Below, piece by piece: positions 4,978 to 8,168 of a stretch of 8,168 bases of DNA. The stretch comes from RGIG3009 sp045630765 (lineage in GTDB: Bacteria > Bacillota > Clostridia > Oscillospirales > Acutalibacteraceae). The position numbers were made by a program, and so were the translations under genes. The notes beneath the pieces were generated by a model. That model saw nothing but the letters and a program-made list of their open reading frames with translations, did not search any database and was not told where the DNA came from. The stretch spans positions 1-8,168 of the forward strand of contig JAZQTM010000061.1 of NCBI GenBank assembly GCA_045630765.1. The letters are read 5' to 3'. The number at the start of each line of letters is the position of its first letter. The stretch's first letter is position 1.

Positions 4978-5700
4978 ATGACCAAATCATTATGGAACGG
5001 GTTTGAGCGAATTGATTTTACCTTTGAGGGAAGAAACGCGATTCTTGTTTGCCCTCAAAACCCGAACAGCAATAAGAATTGGCTGTTAAAAACAGAGTAT
5101 TTTGACGCTTTCCCTGCTTTTGAGATTGAAATGCTCAAAAGAGGATGGCATGTGGCATACATAAAAAATATTACCCGTTGGTGCCCGGAAGAAGACATCG
5201 ACCTGAAAAAGCGCTTCTGCAGCTATCTGTCGGAAGAATTCGGCCTTTACAAAAAATGCGTTCCTGTCGGTATGAGCTGCGGCGGACTCATCGGAAGTAA
5301 GTTTGCCGCAAAATATCCCGAATGCGTTTCTGCACTTTATCTCGATGCCCCCGTAATGAATCTGCTTTCGTGTCCCGCAGGGCTTGGCAAGGCTGTCAAC
5401 GAGTTTTGGAACGAATTCACACTTGCGACCGGTATGAATCTATCACAACTCATTTGTTACAGAGAGCATCCGATCGATAAAATGCATATACTTTTGGAAA
5501 ACAATATCCCTGTCATATTGGTGTATGGCGATTCGGATAATATAGTTCCGTATGAAGAAAACGGTGCACTCCTCGAAAAATATTATCGGGAAAATAACGG
5601 GATAATTGTTACTATCGGCAAAGAGGGTTGCGGACACCACCCCCACGGACTTACCGATAGCACTCAAATCATCGAATTTGTTGAAAAGCATTCTATGTAA
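4978..5700 (+). CDS. Alpha/beta hydrolase
   Basis: A 240-residue alpha/beta-hydrolase-fold protein. The nucleophile elbow is G98-M-S100-C-G102. The acid is most likely D187 (alternative D185) in LVYGDSDNIVP. The histidine is in GCGHHPHGL, with H221 or H223 as candidates. The GHHPHGL context recalls small esterases found near carbohydrate-active enzymes, but I cannot name the substrate. No export signal is visible. The ATG at 4978 follows AGGCGGG by about five bases; a TTG start nine codons earlier overlaps the upstream gene and is less likely. The gene is co-transcribed with the beta-lactamase-like hydrolase, so the two hydrolases may act on the same compound. A strong terminator follows at 5724. 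Confidence 0.85.
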   Translation: MTKSLWNGFERIDFTFEGRNAILVCPQNPNSNKNWLLKTEYFDAFPAFEIEMLKRGWHVAYIKNITRWCPEEDIDLKKRFCSYLSEEFGLYKKCVPVGMSCGGLIGSKFAAKYPECVSALYLDAPVMNLLSCPAGLGKAVNEFWNEFTLATGMNLSQLICYREHPIDKMHILLENNIPVILVYGDSDNIVPYEENGALLEKYYRENNGIIVTIGKEGCGHHPHGLTDSTQIIEFVEKHSM

Positions 5701-5723
5701 TGGTATCATTGTTCAGAACAAGT

Positions 5724-5757
5724 AAAAAAGACCGACCGTTTTGGTCGGTCTTTTTTT
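5724..5757 (+). terminator. Terminator of the hydrolase operon
   Basis: AAAAAAGACCGACC (5724-5737) pairs with GGTCGGTCTTTTTT (5743-5756) over GTTTT, then a T run. It is almost identical to the terminator at 3648-3678 before the operon, differing in the loop and the length of the A/T flanks. It may act in both directions. Confidence 0.92.
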
Positions 5758-5790
5758 GGAAAAAGTTTGCGTAATAACCGCTTATTTCCT

Positions 5791-5819
5791 TGCTTTTTCT
5801 CGACTTTTATGCTACACTT
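5791..5819 (+). promoter_or_regulatory. Promoter of the GH2 gene
   Basis: TTGCTT (5791-5796), a 17-base spacer and TACACT (5814-5819) with an extended TGC in front. The leader to the start at 5884 is about 60 bases and contains a 31-codon open frame (5832-5924) overlapping the gene start. No clear operator palindrome is visible in 5758-5883. Confidence 0.6.
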
Positions 5820-5883
5820 TGAGGCGATGTGATGAATGTTGCATTAAGCACTAAAAGAATTCAAAAAAGGCTAGGTGATCTTC

Positions 5884-8168
5884 ATGGAAGGCGATGTTTT
5901 TGCGGCATATGCCAGAATGGCGGATAATATCTGTAAAGATACTCTTATTACCCCACAGCCCATTGAATACCCCGTCATTCCTTGTGAACTGACAAAAGGT
6001 TCAGCCGATGCAGTGGAAGAAATCAAGCTTCCTCAAAACAAACAAGAACTTTTCGCGGCTTTGGAGAAAATGCGAGAAGCGTATAAACCCTTTTTAAGAG
6101 ATCTTGCCCCCCCGCTGAGCAGCATGAATACCGTTATTCCGCTCACCGAATTCACTCTCGACAGCGAAAAGATCACGATTCCCCATTACGATGGACCAAT
6201 GGGAAACGCTACGAAGAGTTATACGACCGTTTTCACGCTTTCCGATTTCACAGACAAAATGGTTTATTTTTGCTGTGGCGGAGCCGATTACATTGCCACG
6301 GTTTATATTAACGGTCGTTGTGTCGGTATCCACGAAGGCTTTTTCTCCCCTTTTGAATTTGATATCACCAAGTTTGCAAAGGTTGGCGAAAACACCCTTG
6401 AGATCGTTCTTGATAACGACTTCGCGATGCGCGGAAACAACATCGTTTGGGATAACAAGAAAGCTTGGCCCGGCGAGCGGGAAACCTATTACGGTGATAA
6501 GATCTACGCCGCAACCGGCCTCGGCTATGATGATCCGATCATGGGTTGGCATCACTGCCCTCCCGGCATGGGCCTTTACAGCACGGTGTCGATTGAGGTG
6601 CGAAACGCTCTCAACATAACCGACCTTTTCGTTCGCCCAAATCTTGAAGAATCCACTTTTGAGGCTTGGGTTGAGGTGGAAAGCGACAGCTACACGCCCA
6701 GGAACGTGAAGTTCTCCCTTTCCCTTTACGGACAGAACTTTGAGGAAACGGTTTTTGAAGGCAAGGAAATTATACCGACCTTTTCCGACAAAGAGCTCAA
6801 CGCTCTCCACGGAAAACAGGTCTATAAACTCCCCGTGAAATTAAAAGATCCCAAAGTATGGAATCCAGATTCACCGTATCTGTACCAACTTCAGGTCACC
6901 TTAAAGTCGGACGACAAGGTGTTTGACAACAAAGCCTGCCAATTTGGTATGAGAAGCTTTACGCAAGATACCGAATCGGAAATGAAGGGTATGTTCTACC
7001 TTAACGGCTCTCCCATAAAACTGCGCGGCGCCAACACGATGGGATTTGAACAACTCGATGTAATGCGGGGCGATTTTGACCAGCTTATTGACGATATTTT
7101 GCTGGCAAAACTTTGCAATATGAACTTCTGGCGCCTCACGCAGCGCCCCGTTCAGCACGAAGTATACGATTATTGCGACAGATTGGGCTTTTTGACGCAA
7201 ACCGATCTTCCGCTTTTTGCTGTTATGCGCCGCAACAAATGTTGCGAAGCTGCTCGCGAAGTGGAAGAGATGGCACGTATTATCCGCCGTCACCCCTGTA
7301 ACGTTGTCGCGACCTACATCAATGAGCCTATCCGAAATGCGGGCGAAAAACCTCATCGCAATCTTTTAAGAGAGGAACTTGAGGAACTTTTCGACATCTT
7401 TGACAAAACGCTGCATTTAAGTCACCCCGACTGCGTTGTTAAACACGTTGACGGCGACTTTGACCCCCCCACAAGAAATTCTATGCCTGACGTTCATTGT
7501 TACACCTTGTGGTACAACGGCGGACAGCAAGATTTCGGTTCTCTCTATCGTGGCTTCGGTCAGAAAGTGGCGCCGAACTGGTATTATGGTTGCGGTGAGT
7601 ACGGTGTTGAAGGTCTTGACTCTATCGAAGTCATGACAGAAATGTATCCCAAAGACTGGATGACCGAGCCGTTTGATCCGGGCAACATTATTGCCGCCCA
7701 AACCAAAGTGTGGCACGGCTGCTTCTTTGAGACCCCCGATACGATGGAGGAATGGGTAACCGCTACGCAAGAACACCAAGCATTTGCCATGAAAACCATG
7801 ACAGAAGCCTATCGCCGTGACCCCCGAATGATTTCTACCGCCATCCATCTGTTTATTGACGCATGGCCCTCCGGCTGGCTCAAATCCATTATGGATTGCC
7901 GAAGAATCCCGAAAGCTGCTTATTTCGCAAGCCGAGATGCCTTTGCCCCGCTGTTGCTCAGCTTGAGAAGTGACCGTTTCACTTATTACGCAGGCGAAAA
8001 AGTAAGCATCGAAACCATTGTTTGCAACGATGCAAATACCGCAAGCGAAGAAGGAACAAAACTCCTTTATCGTCTTTACAAAAACGATGAAATCATTATG
8101 CATGGCGAAAAACCGCTTCAGTATGGCGCCTGTTCGGTTGATTACGGAGCAAATGCAGAGTTCACGGC
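5884..8168 (+). CDS. Glycoside hydrolase family 2 protein (beta-galactosidase/glucuronidase-like), 3' partial
   Basis: The frame is open from the ATG at 5884 to the window edge (761 full codons) without a stop, so the C-terminus is missing. An in-frame TAG at 5872 limits the start; AGGTGAT (5873-5879) lies five bases before the ATG. After a leading stretch of about 100 residues comes a jelly-roll sugar-binding domain with VYINGRCVGIHEGFFSPFEF from residue 140. The catalytic barrel begins near FYLNGSPIKLRGANTMGFE. The likely acid/base is E481 in ATYINEP, and the likely nucleophile E572 in GCGEYGVEG; the 91-residue gap fits family 2. No signal peptide is present, so it should act in the cytoplasm on imported oligosaccharides or glycosides. 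The exact sugar cannot be read from the sequence. It is transcribed separately from the hydrolase pair, from its own promoter. Confidence 0.88.
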   Translation, partial: MEGDVFAAYARMADNICKDTLITPQPIEYPVIPCELTKGSADAVEEIKLPQNKQELFAALEKMREAYKPFLRDLAPPLSSMNTVIPLTEFTLDSEKITIPHYDGPMGNATKSYTTVFTLSDFTDKMVYFCCGGADYIATVYINGRCVGIHEGFFSPFEFDITKFAKVGENTLEIVLDNDFAMRGNNIVWDNKKAWPGERETYYGDKIYAATGLGYDDPIMGWHHCPPGMGLYSTVSIEVRNALNITDLFVRPNLEESTFEAWVEVESDSYTPRNVKFSLSLYGQNFEETVFEGKEIIPTFSDKELNALHGKQVYKLPVKLKDPKVWNPDSPYLYQLQVTLKSDDKVFDNKACQFGMRSFTQDTESEMKGMFYLNGSPIKLRGANTMGFEQLDVMRGDFDQLIDDILLAKLCNMNFWRLTQRPVQHEVYDYCDRLGFLTQTDLPLFAVMRRNKCCEAAREVEEMARIIRRHPCNVVATYINEPIRNAGEKPHRNLLREELEELFDIFDKTLHLSHPDCVVKHVDGDFDPPTRNSMPDVHCYTLWYNGGQQDFGSLYRGFGQKVAPNWYYGCGEYGVEGLDSIEVMTEMYPKDWMTEPFDPGNIIAAQTKVWHGCFFETPDTMEEWVTATQEHQAFAMKTMTEAYRRDPRMISTAIHLFIDAWPSGWLKSIMDCRRIPKAAYFASRDAFAPLLLSLRSDRFTYYAGEKVSIETIVCNDANTASEEGTKLLYRLYKNDEIIMHGEKPLQYGACSVDYGANAEFT

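Noticed and set aside
6106..7470. Two seven-C runs in the GH2 gene as programmed frameshift sites
   Set aside because: The zero frame stays open and domain-consistent on both sides; no stop in the zero frame nearby and no stimulatory structure seen.
6094..8103. Long minus-strand frames (6094-6810, 6901-7356, 7417-8103) opposite the GH2 gene
   Set aside because: Shadows of the continuous plus-strand GH2 frame with catalytic motifs.

Overview
The window looks like chromosomal DNA from an anaerobic, low-to-mid GC Gram-positive, most likely a Clostridia member of the Oscillospiraceae/Christensenellales type found in gut or rumen. The grounds are an NfnAB-type flavin transhydrogenase, a tRNA-Tyr with encoded CCA, strong AGGAGG/AGGTGA-like ribosome sites, many short U-tailed hairpin terminators and a cytoplasmic family 2 glycosidase. 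The genus cannot be named from sequence alone.

Layout. Positions 1-127 hold an AT-rich gap with a near-perfect leftward promoter whose -10 lies inside a 14-bp palindrome; it drives a gene outside the window. Positions 128-2352 (minus strand) carry nfnA-nfnB, overlapping by one base. From about 2460 the other strand takes over. A strong promoter drives tRNA-Tyr (2513-2597), followed by a repeat-rich stretch up to about 3680. Two colinear 196-bp repeat copies (2595-2790 and 3447-3642, 11 mismatches by eye) each contain a terminator, an inverted piece of the tRNA T-arm/acceptor, a strong hairpin, and a direct 16-bp copy of the tRNA-Tyr 3' end. Between them lies one AT-rich gene for a small zinc-ribbon membrane protein (3030-3407). 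Positions 3783-5700 hold a two-gene operon of a serine beta-lactamase-like hydrolase and an alpha/beta hydrolase, bounded on both sides by near-identical terminators. From 5884 to the window end runs a glycoside hydrolase family 2 gene, cut by the window edge.

How it fits together. NfnAB balances NADH, NADPH and ferredoxin in fermentative anaerobes and is core metabolism. The tRNA-Tyr 3' side behaves like an insertion hotspot: its 3' end recurs twice downstream, each time directly before a different terminator, as if elements had inserted at the tRNA end and pushed the former tRNA tail and its terminator to the right. The cargo gene and perhaps the hydrolase operon are then accessory DNA. The tRNA-derived repeat is the most unusual thing here. 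It could be a small tRNA-targeting mobile element, a relic of integrase-mediated insertions, or a structured RNA ending in a tRNA-like CCACCA; the sequence alone does not decide.
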